Origin: Armatimonas rosea
GTDB lineage: Bacteria > Armatimonadota > Armatimonadia > Armatimonadales > Armatimonadaceae
Length of the DNA stretch: 64,000 bases
Assembly (NCBI RefSeq): GCF_014202505.1
Contig: NZ_JACHGW010000004.1
Coordinates: 372,001-436,000, forward strand
Direction: 5' to 3'
Part shown: positions 52,307 to 59,519 of the stretch, piece by piece
How the letters are laid out: each line of letters starts with the position of its first letter
Position numbering within the stretch: position 1 is the stretch's first letter
Position numbers and translations under genes: made by a program
Notes under the pieces: generated by a model
What the model was told of the DNA's origin: nothing
The model's input: only the letters and a program-made list of their open reading frames with translations
Databases searched by the model: none

Positions 52307-54253
52307 ATGAGCATTCTGACAGTCTCTAACCTCGCCAAGAGCTTTGGGGCGGACGTTCTTTTTTCGGACATTACGTTTAGCATCTCCGCGGGCCAGAAGC
52401 TGGGGCTCATCGGGCGCAACGGTGGGGGCAAGACGACCCTGCTCAAGATCCTCCTGGGGCAGGAGCTGGCCGATGCCAGCAGCAACGCACCGCCCAAGAT
52501 CAACCTCGCCAATGGCCGGCGCATGGGCTACCTGCGCCAAGAGGCACCGGTCCATCCCGAGCGCACGATCGCCGAGGAGATCGAGGTCGCGCTGGAGCCC
52601 TACCGCGCAGTTCAGGCACGTATCTCCGAGGCAGAGCACGCCATGAGCGCCGCCACCGACGACGAGACCCTCAGCAAGGCGCTGGAAGACTACACCGAGG
52701 CGCTCGATGAGTTCGAGTCCCGCGGCGGCTGGGAGATCGAGTCCACCAAAGACGCCACCCTCATGCGGCTGGGCTTTGGGCCGGAGACCCTTGAAAAACA
52801 AGTCGGCTCCTGCTCCGGCGGCGAGCAGACCCGCCTCGCACTGGCAAAGCTCGTGCTCACGCGCCCCGACCTGCTGATCCTCGACGAGCCCACCAACCAC
52901 CTGGATATCAACGCGGTCGAGTGGCTGGAGGGCTTCCTGAAAGAGTACACAGGTGCCGTGATCCTCGTCAGCCACGATAGATATTTCTTGGATGCCGTGG
53001 TGGACAGTATCGCCGAGCTGGAGTTCCAGAAGCTGACGATCTACAAGGGCAACTACTCCCACTTCCGGCGGCAGAAAGAGGAGCGGCTCCAGCGCCAGCA
53101 GGACCTCTACGACCAGCAGCAAAAAGAGATCGCCCGTCTGAATGACCTGATTAAGCGCAACATGGGCGCCAATGCCACCATGAGCAATATCCGCCACAAG
53201 ACCCAAGGCAGGATCGAGCGCATGGAGAAAGTCGATGCCGTGCGCCACGACACGACACGGGTCAAGGCCAGAATCGACGATAAAAACGCGGGGCGGATCG
53301 GGCGCGAGGTGCTGAATCTCTCGGGAGTCGCCAAGGCCTATGGCGAGCGCACCCTCTTCTCGGACCTGAACGCGCTGGTCGAGCGCGGCGACCGGGTCGG
53401 CTTTGTCGGGCCCAACGGCGCAGGGAAGACCACCCTGGTAAAGCTGCTTCTCGGGGAGGAAGAGCCGACCGCGGGAAGCATTCAGTGGGGACACAATGTC
53501 CGCATGGCCTACTTCTCCCAGCACGCCACCGATGCCCTGGATGTCGAGAAGACCGTCCTCGATACCCTGCGCGACGAGGCCCCGGCCTGGAATGAGACCC
53601 AGCTTCGGAGCTATTTAGCGCGGTTTCTGTTCACCGGCGACGATGTCTATAAAAAAGTGGTGATGCTCTCCGGCGGCGAGAAGAACAAGCTGGCGCTGGC
53701 GTGCATGCTGCTAGAGCCGTGTAACCTGCTAATCCTCGACGAGCCCACGAACCACCTGGATATCGAGTCCTGCGAGACCCTCGGCCAGATGCTCACCGAC
53801 TACAACGGGACACTCTTCTTGGTCAGCCACGACCGCTACCTGCTCAATGCGGTCACCAATAAAACCCTCGGCCTCACCGGCAAGGGCAGCGCCGAGCTGA
53901 TCGAGGGTAACTACGCTGCTTGGCGTGAGCTACAAAACCCCACCCCAGCACCCACCGCCAAAAACGCCCCCCTTCGCGAAGCCGGAGGGGGTGGCGAGCC
54001 CCAGCGAGCCGGGGGAGGCAAAAATGCGGCGGGAGGAAATAACAAAGCCCGCGCCAAGACCCAAGCAGCCCTCGAAAAGGCCGAAGCCGAGATCGCGAGT
54101 CTGGAAGCACGGCTCGCAGAGCTAGAAGCCAGCCTTGCATCGGGCAAGGGCGATATGGTCGCGCTCGCCACCGAGCACACCCAGACCCAGGAGCAGCTCA
54201 CCGCCACCCTCACGGAGTGGGAGCGCTTAAGTGAGGAACTGGTAGATAGGTAG
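52307..54253 (+). CDS. ABC-F family ATPase with repeat-derived linker segment
   Basis: The 648-residue soluble protein has two ABC domains in tandem: Walker A GRNGGGKTT (36-44) with signature SGGEQTRLALAKL, and Walker A GPNGAGKTT (about 366-374) with SGGEKNKLALACML, both with LDEPTNHLD. ABC-F proteins act on ribosomes, in translation or antibiotic protection, and do not transport. The C-terminal coiled coil starts near residue 580 (AALEKAEAEIASLEARLAEL). Residues about 554-576 (PLREAGGGGEPQRAGGG) are encoded by an R1 repeat inserted in frame. Its end overlaps the convergent DUF6785-like gene by 27 bases. Confidence 0.93.
   Translation: MSILTVSNLAKSFGADVLFSDITFSISAGQKLGLIGRNGGGKTTLLKILLGQELADASSNAPPKINLANGRRMGYLRQEAPVHPERTIAEEIEVALEPYRAVQARISEAEHAMSAATDDETLSKALEDYTEALDEFESRGGWEIESTKDATLMRLGFGPETLEKQVGSCSGGEQTRLALAKLVLTRPDLLILDEPTNHLDINAVEWLEGFLKEYTGAVILVSHDRYFLDAVVDSIAELEFQKLTIYKGNYSHFRRQKEERLQRQQDLYDQQQKEIARLNDLIKRNMGANATMSNIRHKTQGRIERMEKVDAVRHDTTRVKARIDDKNAGRIGREVLNLSGVAKAYGERTLFSDLNALVERGDRVGFVGPNGAGKTTLVKLLLGEEEPTAGSIQWGHNVRMAYFSQHATDALDVEKTVLDTLRDEAPAWNETQLRSYLARFLFTGDDVYKKVVMLSGGEKNKLALACMLLEPCNLLILDEPTNHLDIESCETLGQMLTDYNGTLFLVSHDRYLLNAVTNKTLGLTGKGSAELIEGNYAAWRELQNPTPAPTAKNAPLREAGGGGEPQRAGGGKNAAGGNNKARAKTQAALEKAEAEIASLEARLAELEASLASGKGDMVALATEHTQTQEQLTATLTEWERLSEELVDR
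53968..54036 (+). repeat. R1 repeat inside ABC-F coding sequence
   Basis: CCCCCTTCGCGAAGCCGGAG matches the first 20 bases of the element end at 14455. Hairpin 2 is GGC-GA-GC-CCCA-GC-GA-GCC and the tail is GGGGGAGGCAAAAATGC then GGCGGGAGG. The 69 bases (23 codons) keep the reading frame. Confidence 0.85.
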
Positions 54254-56026
54254 GTTGAAGACCCGCCCAAAGAGCGTCCAGAAGGTCTGAATCCCGATAT
54301 CGCCCAGGGTCAGCCCGACAAAGAACCCGAGGGCGGTCTTGTGCGCGACACTCCCGCCGTAGCGCAGGGCGAGGGTCTTGGCGAGCCAGGCAAAGAGAGT
54401 CGGGAGGAAGAACGCGTTCATGGTCAGGGTGGTACCGAGGATATAGCCGACCGGATGCAGCGGAAAGCCCATAAAGCGCACCCGCAGAAACCCCAGCAAG
54501 GCCACGAAGAGCGCCCCAAAGGCCATCCCACCGAGCCCCGCGCGATCAAAGCCCGGTGCCCGGCTGGCGAGCTGGTGCATCTCCTTCATCCCAATCTGGG
54601 TCTTGGTGACCACATAGACATTGCTCTTTGCCGTGGCCGCCCCCAGCTCGTAGAAGTGCGGCAGGGAGAAGAGCCAGCCAAAGGCCAGCGCGGTGAGCGA
54701 GAACACCCCGACCGCACGGAGCAAGAGCCGCGGCGAGACCCCCTGCGCATCCGTGAGCTTGAGCGCCTCCATGAGATACGGCAGAGACTGGCCCCGGATG
54801 TCGATGTGCACCAAGTCGCTCAATCCTAGGGCGGCAAGGCTCCGTGGCTCCAGCCGCGGTGCCCCGGAGAGCTCGAAGGCGACACGGCCCGGTGTCCAGG
54901 TAAGCGGCGCGAAGGTCCAGACGCCCCCCGCCTCCGCACGTGCGCGTGCCCCCGCTAGCACGTAGCCTGCGTAGGCGACCACGGCAAGCAGGGCCATTGT
55001 CGGCGGAGTTCCCATGCCCCAGAGCAGGGCCGCGGCCAGCACCACGCAGACCAGGGCACTGGTCGGTAAGAGCCTGCGCCCCGCCCAGAACGTCATCCCC
55101 GCCGACATCAGCCACGCCCCCGCACTCTGCTCCAGCGGGTAGGGAAAGCGCGCCGCCCCCTGCCCCGCTGCCTCCAGCCCAAAGAAGGTGCCCAGAGGGT
55201 AGGCGAGCCGGATCAGCACCCAGAAGACAAGGCACGAGAGGCTCACACTCGACGGCATGAGATACGCGAGCCCCACCGCCATGGGATAGAAACTCACGCC
55301 AAAGCTGGGGATAGAGCTCCACGGCGGCGACGGAAAGAGCATGTCGCGGTAGTCCGCCACCTTGAGCTGGATCGCGGGGACAGTCGGGTACCACTCGTGG
55401 AGAACCAAGAGGCTCTGGAGCACCACCGGAACACTCACCCCGAGCCAGAACAGCGGCTGCCGCAGGAGCGCGAACTGGCTCTGGCTTAGCTCGAGGGGAA
55501 GGGCAGCCACCGGGAACGTGAGCTTCTCTTCCCGAATCCAGTGCCGGTGCAGCGCCGCCGCCAGCCCCAGCCAGAGGCCGTGTAGCAGGAGCAAGTAGGT
55601 ACTCCAGAACGCAATTGGCACCGCCCAGGCGGACCAAGGAACCGCGCTTCGCCCCTTGAAGAAGCCCTCAATCGCCGCCGGATCGTGAAGCACGGGAAGC
55701 GACGCCAGCACGGGGAGGTAGCTCGCCCACTGGGGCATGGTCGGGGCGGAGTAGGCGAGATAGCCCATGCCAGGGAGCAAGAAGCGCATCCCACCGAAGC
55801 CGACAATGGGCAGGGTTGCGGTGAGCACAGCGTAGCCAAAGAGCCACTCGCGCGTGTCGAGGGCCAGCAAGCGCCGCAGTGCCCCCCCCAGGAGTAGATA
55901 CAGCACGGTCGGCAGCATCAGCGAGTAGCAGAGCAGGTAGACACTCCGGGCGATCTCGCTATCGGCAGTCCACCAGAGCAGCCCCCCCTGCACCATGAGA
56001 ATCATCGCCCAGACACGGGCTCGCAT
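54227..56026 (-). CDS. Large polytopic membrane protein (DUF6785-like)
   Basis: The 599-residue protein has 12 or more hydrophobic segments. The wording around residues 150-180 (HGLWLGLAAALHRHWIREEK LTFPVAALPLEL) matches a group of polytopic proteins, named DUF6785/DUF6784 as far as I recall, that is common in Planctomycetota and Armatimonadota. Function is unknown; transport is possible. It overlaps the end of the ABC-F gene on the other strand by 27 bases and touches the cysteine hydrolase gene upstream (one-base overlap at 56026), so these two are one operon. Confidence 0.72.
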   Translation of the reverse strand: MRARVWAMILMVQGGLLWWTADSEIARSVYLLCYSLMLPTVLYLLLGGALRRLLALDTREWLFGYAVLTATLPIVGFGGMRFLLPGMGYLAYSAPTMPQWASYLPVLASLPVLHDPAAIEGFFKGRSAVPWSAWAVPIAFWSTYLLLLHGLWLGLAAALHRHWIREEKLTFPVAALPLELSQSQFALLRQPLFWLGVSVPVVLQSLLVLHEWYPTVPAIQLKVADYRDMLFPSPPWSSIPSFGVSFYPMAVGLAYLMPSSVSLSCLVFWVLIRLAYPLGTFFGLEAAGQGAARFPYPLEQSAGAWLMSAGMTFWAGRRLLPTSALVCVVLAAALLWGMGTPPTMALLAVVAYAGYVLAGARARAEAGGVWTFAPLTWTPGRVAFELSGAPRLEPRSLAALGLSDLVHIDIRGQSLPYLMEALKLTDAQGVSPRLLLRAVGVFSLTALAFGWLFSLPHFYELGAATAKSNVYVVTKTQIGMKEMHQLASRAPGFDRAGLGGMAFGALFVALLGFLRVRFMGFPLHPVGYILGTTLTMNAFFLPTLFAWLAKTLALRYGGSVAHKTALGFFVGLTLGDIGIQTFWTLFGRVFNLPIYQFLT

Positions 56027-56817
56027 CAGGCAAGCCCTTCCAAGAAATCCGCCAGGTCAAAGACAAACCCAAACGCCAGCGCCACCCGCCAGAGTGCCAG
56101 CGCCTTCGCGGTCTCGGTCCGCGCCGACTCCGCGTTCTCTACCGCCGTAGTCGCCTCACGGATCGTCGAGCACAGATACCCCAAGCGGCTCAGCTCGACC
56201 ATTCCCCCCGGAGATAGCAGCAGGCACCAGTTGAGCGCAAAGCCCACATAGACCAAGTGCGAGACCCCCGCCGCGCTCGCCAGGGCCGCCAGCTGCTCGC
56301 TATCTTCCGCGATCCCCTCCGCGCCTTGGGGACGAGCCTGCTCAGGAAAGTCCAGCCGTGCAAAGCCCGCCCGCACATCCGCCTCGTTGTGCCGCCCCAC
56401 AAAGACATTCTCGGAGCGGAAGCGCAGGAGCTCCTCTATTCCCCCTTCGCGAAGCCGGAGGGGGTCGCGCTCTAAGGCGCGGGGGGAGGTAGAGTGCCTA
56501 GCCTGGTATCCGGGCAGATGTTGGTAGTAATTGCCACCACCCACGACATGGAAGACGGGCCAGCCCGCCGCGCGGACCGCGGCCAGGAGCGGGGGAAAGA
56601 CCTCGCGCAGGATGTGGTCGGCGCGGGGGATGTACTCCACCGCGCGGTGCCAGCCAGGGAACAGCTCGCGTGTCCCCGTGTCCCAGGCGTGCATGACCAC
56701 CAGCGCAGTCTCCTCCTTTCGGATCGGAAGGTCCGCTTGCTTCCAGCCGCCGTAGCCCTCCGCAGGGATCTCCCGCGCAAAGTCCGCATCAAACTGCTGG
56801 TAGTACCACGCTCGCAT
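56026..56817 (-). CDS. Isochorismatase-like cysteine hydrolase with repeat-encoded insert
   Basis: The 263-residue protein resembles the isochorismatase/nicotinamidase fold: Asp46 in VVMHAWD, FHVVGGG, and Cys198 in VGFALNWCLL. The usual cis-peptide and Lys features are less clear, so the reaction (probably amide or ester hydrolysis) is open. Residues about 110-126 (TSPRALERDPLRLREGG) are encoded by an R1 repeat and have no counterpart in the fold. I chose ATG 56817; the frame from 56868 overlaps the divergent redoxin promoter. Confidence 0.78.
   Translation of the reverse strand: MRAWYYQQFDADFAREIPAEGYGGWKQADLPIRKEETALVVMHAWDTGTRELFPGWHRAVEYIPRADHILREVFPPLLAAVRAAGWPVFHVVGGGNYYQHLPGYQARHSTSPRALERDPLRLREGGIEELLRFRSENVFVGRHNEADVRAGFARLDFPEQARPQGAEGIAEDSEQLAALASAAGVSHLVYVGFALNWCLLLSPGGMVELSRLGYLCSTIREATTAVENAESARTETAKALALWRVALAFGFVFDLADFLEGLA
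56441..56489 (+). repeat. R1 repeat inside cysteine hydrolase gene
   Basis: CCCCCTTCGCGAAGCCGGAG is shared exactly with the copies at 14455 and 53968. Hairpin 2 is CGCGC-TCTAAG-GCGCG, against CGCCG-TCTAAG-CGGCG at 14470: two paired changes with the same loop. The tail is GGGGGGAGG. The insert keeps the minus-strand reading frame open. Confidence 0.88.
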
Positions 56818-56869
56818 GCCGCCATTGTAACAAGAAAGCGGGGCAAAGATCGGGTAAACTGTGGACACT

Positions 56870-57364
56870 ATGGCTTTTGGTGGACAATCTCAGCAGCGCT
56901 GGGGCGATAACTCGATCAACACGACGGACTACATCCGCGACTTTCAGCTCACCGACCTGGCAGGACGGGTCTGTCACTCGTTCCCGACCCGAGGACGTGG
57001 CTGGATTCTCTTTGCCTTCTTCGGCCTCGATGGCCAGAGCGCCCAGACTCTCCAGGCCCTGCAAAAGCTCGCCGACGGCTACAAAGAGAGCGGGAAGCTG
57101 ACGGTCTGGGGGATCTCGCAGGAGACCGACCCCGCGGTGGTGAAGTCCTTTGCCGCAGAGCTGGGGATCACCTTCCCGCTGATGCTCGACCACCAGCTCT
57201 ACCACTCGGGGCTCTACGGCATTCCCTATGCGCCGGCGGTCTTTCTGGTCTCCAGCGACGGCAAGGTACAGCGCAAGGCCCTAGGCTACAAGCCTACCGT
57301 CCTGAGCGACATGTCCCAGCGCTACGCCACCTTCGCGGAGCTCCCCGAGCCGGTCGAGCTCTAA
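56870..57364 (+). CDS. Redoxin-like (AhpC/TSA fold) protein without catalytic cysteine
   Basis: The 164-residue protein has the thioredoxin-like redoxin plan (DFQLTDLAGRVCHSFPTRGR, ILFAFFGLDGQSAQTLQALQ, FPLMLDHQLYHSGLYGIPYA, PAVFLVSSDGKV, with the cis-Pro in IPYAPAVFLV). At the place of the normal CxxC or peroxidatic Cys stands FFGLDGQS, so it should not be a redox enzyme of the usual type. It may bind a partner or ligand. TAAACT at 56855-56860 is a possible -10 box. The M50 protease gene follows 6 bases behind. Confidence 0.78.
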   Translation: MAFGGQSQQRWGDNSINTTDYIRDFQLTDLAGRVCHSFPTRGRGWILFAFFGLDGQSAQTLQALQKLADGYKESGKLTVWGISQETDPAVVKSFAAELGITFPLMLDHQLYHSGLYGIPYAPAVFLVSSDGKVQRKALGYKPTVLSDMSQRYATFAELPEPVEL

Positions 57365-57370
57365 CTCACC

Positions 57371-57997
57371 ATGCCCACGAAGTTCGACCTGGGGGACGAG
57401 AGCCTCCAGGTCACGGCAAGGCCCGCACAAGAGCGCCGCATCAAGGTCGCCCCCGATCCTGGCGACGCGGCACGCCTGCGAGCGACCCTGCCCGGCACGC
57501 TCCTCTCGATGGGCTTTACGATCTGGTTCTACGCGCAGATTCTGCACTGGGGCTGGTATGTCGCGGCAGGGCTGGTGTTCTCCATCTTTATCCACGAGTG
57601 CGGCCACGCCCTCGCCGCCCGACGCTATGGCCTGCCCTACATGGGGATGCGCTTCATTCCCTTGGTTGGCGGCGTGGTCTTCCACCAAAAAGGCAACACG
57701 ACGGTCACCGAGGACGCCTTTATCGGGATCATGGGGCCGGTCTTTGGCACCCTGGTCGCCATCGCCTGCACCATCGCCTACCGCCTCACGGGCGAGCCGC
57801 TCTGGCACGGAATCGCGCACCTGAACTACCTGATGAACGCGCTCAACCTGCTCATCCCCGCCCCGCCCCTCGATGGCCACTGGCTCGCCGCGGTCTTCTC
57901 CGGCCGCTCCCGCGCGACCAAGCAAGAGAAGCTCAAGTGGGCCCTCGCCTGGGCCGGCCTCGGGGCCTTTCTAATCGCCGGAATTCTCTTGGTGTAA
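57371..57997 (+). CDS. M50-family (site-2 protease-like) metalloprotease
   Basis: The 208-residue membrane protein has the zinc motif HECGH (His75, Glu76, His79) in a membrane helix and the third-ligand motif PPLDGHW with Asp168, together with about four hydrophobic segments. M50 proteases cut membrane proteins, often anti-sigma factors or other regulators. It has no PDZ or CBS domain, so it belongs to the minimal type. It follows the redoxin-like gene after 6 bases in the same direction. Confidence 0.88.
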   Translation: MPTKFDLGDESLQVTARPAQERRIKVAPDPGDAARLRATLPGTLLSMGFTIWFYAQILHWGWYVAAGLVFSIFIHECGHALAARRYGLPYMGMRFIPLVGGVVFHQKGNTTVTEDAFIGIMGPVFGTLVAIACTIAYRLTGEPLWHGIAHLNYLMNALNLLIPAPPLDGHWLAAVFSGRSRATKQEKLKWALAWAGLGAFLIAGILLV

Positions 57998-58012
57998 GCA
58001 AGCACTTTCCGA

Positions 58013-58018
58013 TAGAAT
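58013..58018 (+). promoter_or_regulatory. Predicted -10 box, leaderless gene at 58025
   Basis: TAGAAT ends six bases before ATG 58025; TTGGTG at 57989-57994 is a possible -35 box at 18 bases. No ribosome site is present. Confidence 0.5.
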
Positions 58019-58024
58019 GCCCGC

Positions 58025-58297
58025 ATGGACTTGGAATGGCATTCGTTTGCAATGGTCTTAAGCCTCCCCCACGGGCGCGAGACCGACTGGGAGTCGCTCC
58101 TCAAGGCAGCATCCCCGCCCACCGGCATCCAGTGCACACGCCGTAGCGCAACCCTTCTCTTGTTCTGTGTCGAGGCCGAGATGGAGTTTCTCGCTATCGA
58201 GAAAGCCGAGACCTGGCTCCACTCCCTCGCCGCCCGCGCAACACCGCCGTTCCCCATCGGCCTCAACCCCCAACCCGCCAACGAAATCGACGTCTGA
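58025..58297 (+). CDS. Small hypothetical protein
   Basis: The 90-residue product reads DLEWHSFAMVLSLPHGRETD and later EAEMEFLAIEKAETWLHSLA. It is soluble, with no recognised motif. It has a plausible own promoter and the usual GC-rich codon use. It lies directly before the repeat array that precedes the DUF4062 gene. Possible links to that gene are speculative. Confidence 0.5.
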   Translation: MDLEWHSFAMVLSLPHGRETDWESLLKAASPPTGIQCTRRSATLLLFCVEAEMEFLAIEKAETWLHSLAARATPPFPIGLNPQPANEIDV

Positions 58298-58344
58298 AGC
58301 CCCGCCGCAAATACCCTCAGCGAGTCAGTGTCGATCCCCCCTCC

Positions 58345-58493
58345 TATAAAGAAGACCTGCGCCAGACTACAAAAGACCAACCGAGCCTCTAAGAAGCACC
58401 TGCGCAGGTCGGCCTTGACCCACGCCACATTTTAAAAGACTTGGGGAGGTTCTAAAAACACCTGCGCCGGGTCTAAAAATACCTCCCCAGGTC
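58345..58493 (+). repeat. Four copies of a 22-23-bp degenerate repeat
   Basis: Units at 58345, 58388, 58451 and 58472 follow TCTAAAAANCACCTGCGCNG with a GTC end. Each holds ACCTGCGC (or ACCTCCCC in the last); the second contains the perfect palindrome ACCTGCGCAGGT. Spacing is 43, 63 and 21 bases. Confidence 0.65.
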
Positions 58494-58517
58494 TTTTTAG
58501 GTCTCCCCCAAGTCTTT
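58435..58517 (+). repeat. Long hairpin before the DUF4062 gene
   Basis: Arms 58435-58458 (AAAGACTTGGGG ... CTAAAAA) and 58494-58517 pair at 20 of 24 positions, with two of the four mismatches G-U compatible in RNA. ACCTG and CAGGT inside allow a second fold. Confidence 0.7.
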
Positions 58518-58589
58518 CTCCCCCTCGGCCAGCCCCCCAAAAATGCGGTACAATTCCGCGTCAAATTCCCACCAACAGGCCGCCTCCTC

Positions 58590-59519
58590 ATGGACAAGAA
58601 GTACCAGATATTCGTCAGCTCCACCTACGTCGATCTCATTGAAGAACGCCAGCAGGTCATGCGTGCCATCCTCGAAATGGGCCATATCCCCGTCGGCATG
58701 GAGCAGTTCAGCGCCGCCGATGAGGAACAATGGAAGATCATCCAGCGCCAGATCGACCAGAGCGACTACTATGTCGTCCTTATCGCCCACCGCTACGGCT
58801 CCACGATTCCTGGAAGCGGGATTAGCTACACTGAAAAAGAATACGACTACGCCCTAGAAAAAAATATTCCTACTCTCGGATTTGTGATTGATTCCAGTGT
58901 CAAAGATTGGCCGCACGAACGATATGATGATGATCTCAAAAAACAAAAAGCTCTTGAGAAATTTAAGAAAAAAGTCAAAAATAAACCTTGCGGCTTCTGG
59001 AAATCTTCCAATGAACTGCATGGTATGATTGCAATTGCTTTAGGAAAAAGTTTCAACACTCAACCACGCATAGGTTGGGTTCGTGCGGATTCTGGAGTGG
59101 GGCCAGAAGTTGCAGAGGAAATTGCGAGATTAAGCAAAGAGAATCATGACATGTCAGAGTCTCTAAAATTAATTAACAAAGACGATAATCTAATAAACCT
59201 AAACCTAAATTTTCCCATTTTTGTCACATATCAAAAAGAAATTAATTATCGAGAATTTGCCGAATTCAACATAACAATACTCGAGATCTTAACCAGTTAC
59301 AGAAATAATATTTTCGATCCAGTAAATTACACTATGCCATTGTCATGGCTAGAATCTTTGATTAGTAACCAACTCCCCAAATCCATCATCCAGAAAATAT
59401 CTCTAATCAAAATAAAAGATATCATGACCCTATATTCTATAATAGACAGAAATGATATCGAAGATGAATGGCATTTGACAGATTATGGCCGAAAAATACT
59501 ATCTAAGATCCCATTATGA
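58590..59519 (+). CDS. DUF4062-domain protein with AT-rich, unassigned C-terminal part
   Basis: The 309-residue protein has a complete DUF4062 domain at residues 2-95: KYQIFVSSTYVDLIEERQQV, GHIPVGMEQFSAADEEQWKI, SDYYVVLIAHRYGS, SYTEKEYDYAL. This TIR-related domain is found at the N-terminus of many NTPases and effector proteins, some in phage defence. The rest (residues 120-309) has no motif I recognise. The DNA switches from normal GC content to very AT-rich at about 58830 and back at 59516, which suggests foreign origin of the body. The stop overlaps the start of the next ABC-F gene. Confidence 0.85.
   Translation: MDKKYQIFVSSTYVDLIEERQQVMRAILEMGHIPVGMEQFSAADEEQWKIIQRQIDQSDYYVVLIAHRYGSTIPGSGISYTEKEYDYALEKNIPTLGFVIDSSVKDWPHERYDDDLKKQKALEKFKKKVKNKPCGFWKSSNELHGMIAIALGKSFNTQPRIGWVRADSGVGPEVAEEIARLSKENHDMSESLKLINKDDNLINLNLNFPIFVTYQKEINYREFAEFNITILEILTSYRNNIFDPVNYTMPLSWLESLISNQLPKSIIQKISLIKIKDIMTLYSIIDRNDIEDEWHLTDYGRKILSKIPL

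Noticed and set aside
52034-53524. N-terminal extension of the heparinase-like frame to 1303 residues
   Set aside because: Upstream of 52033 the frame crosses two R1 repeats and runs antisense to the ABC-F gene; the extra sequence is low in conserved character.
58345-58517. Possible CRISPR array
   Set aside because: Only four degenerate repeats with spacings of 43, 63 and 21 bases, no equal spacers and no cas genes.
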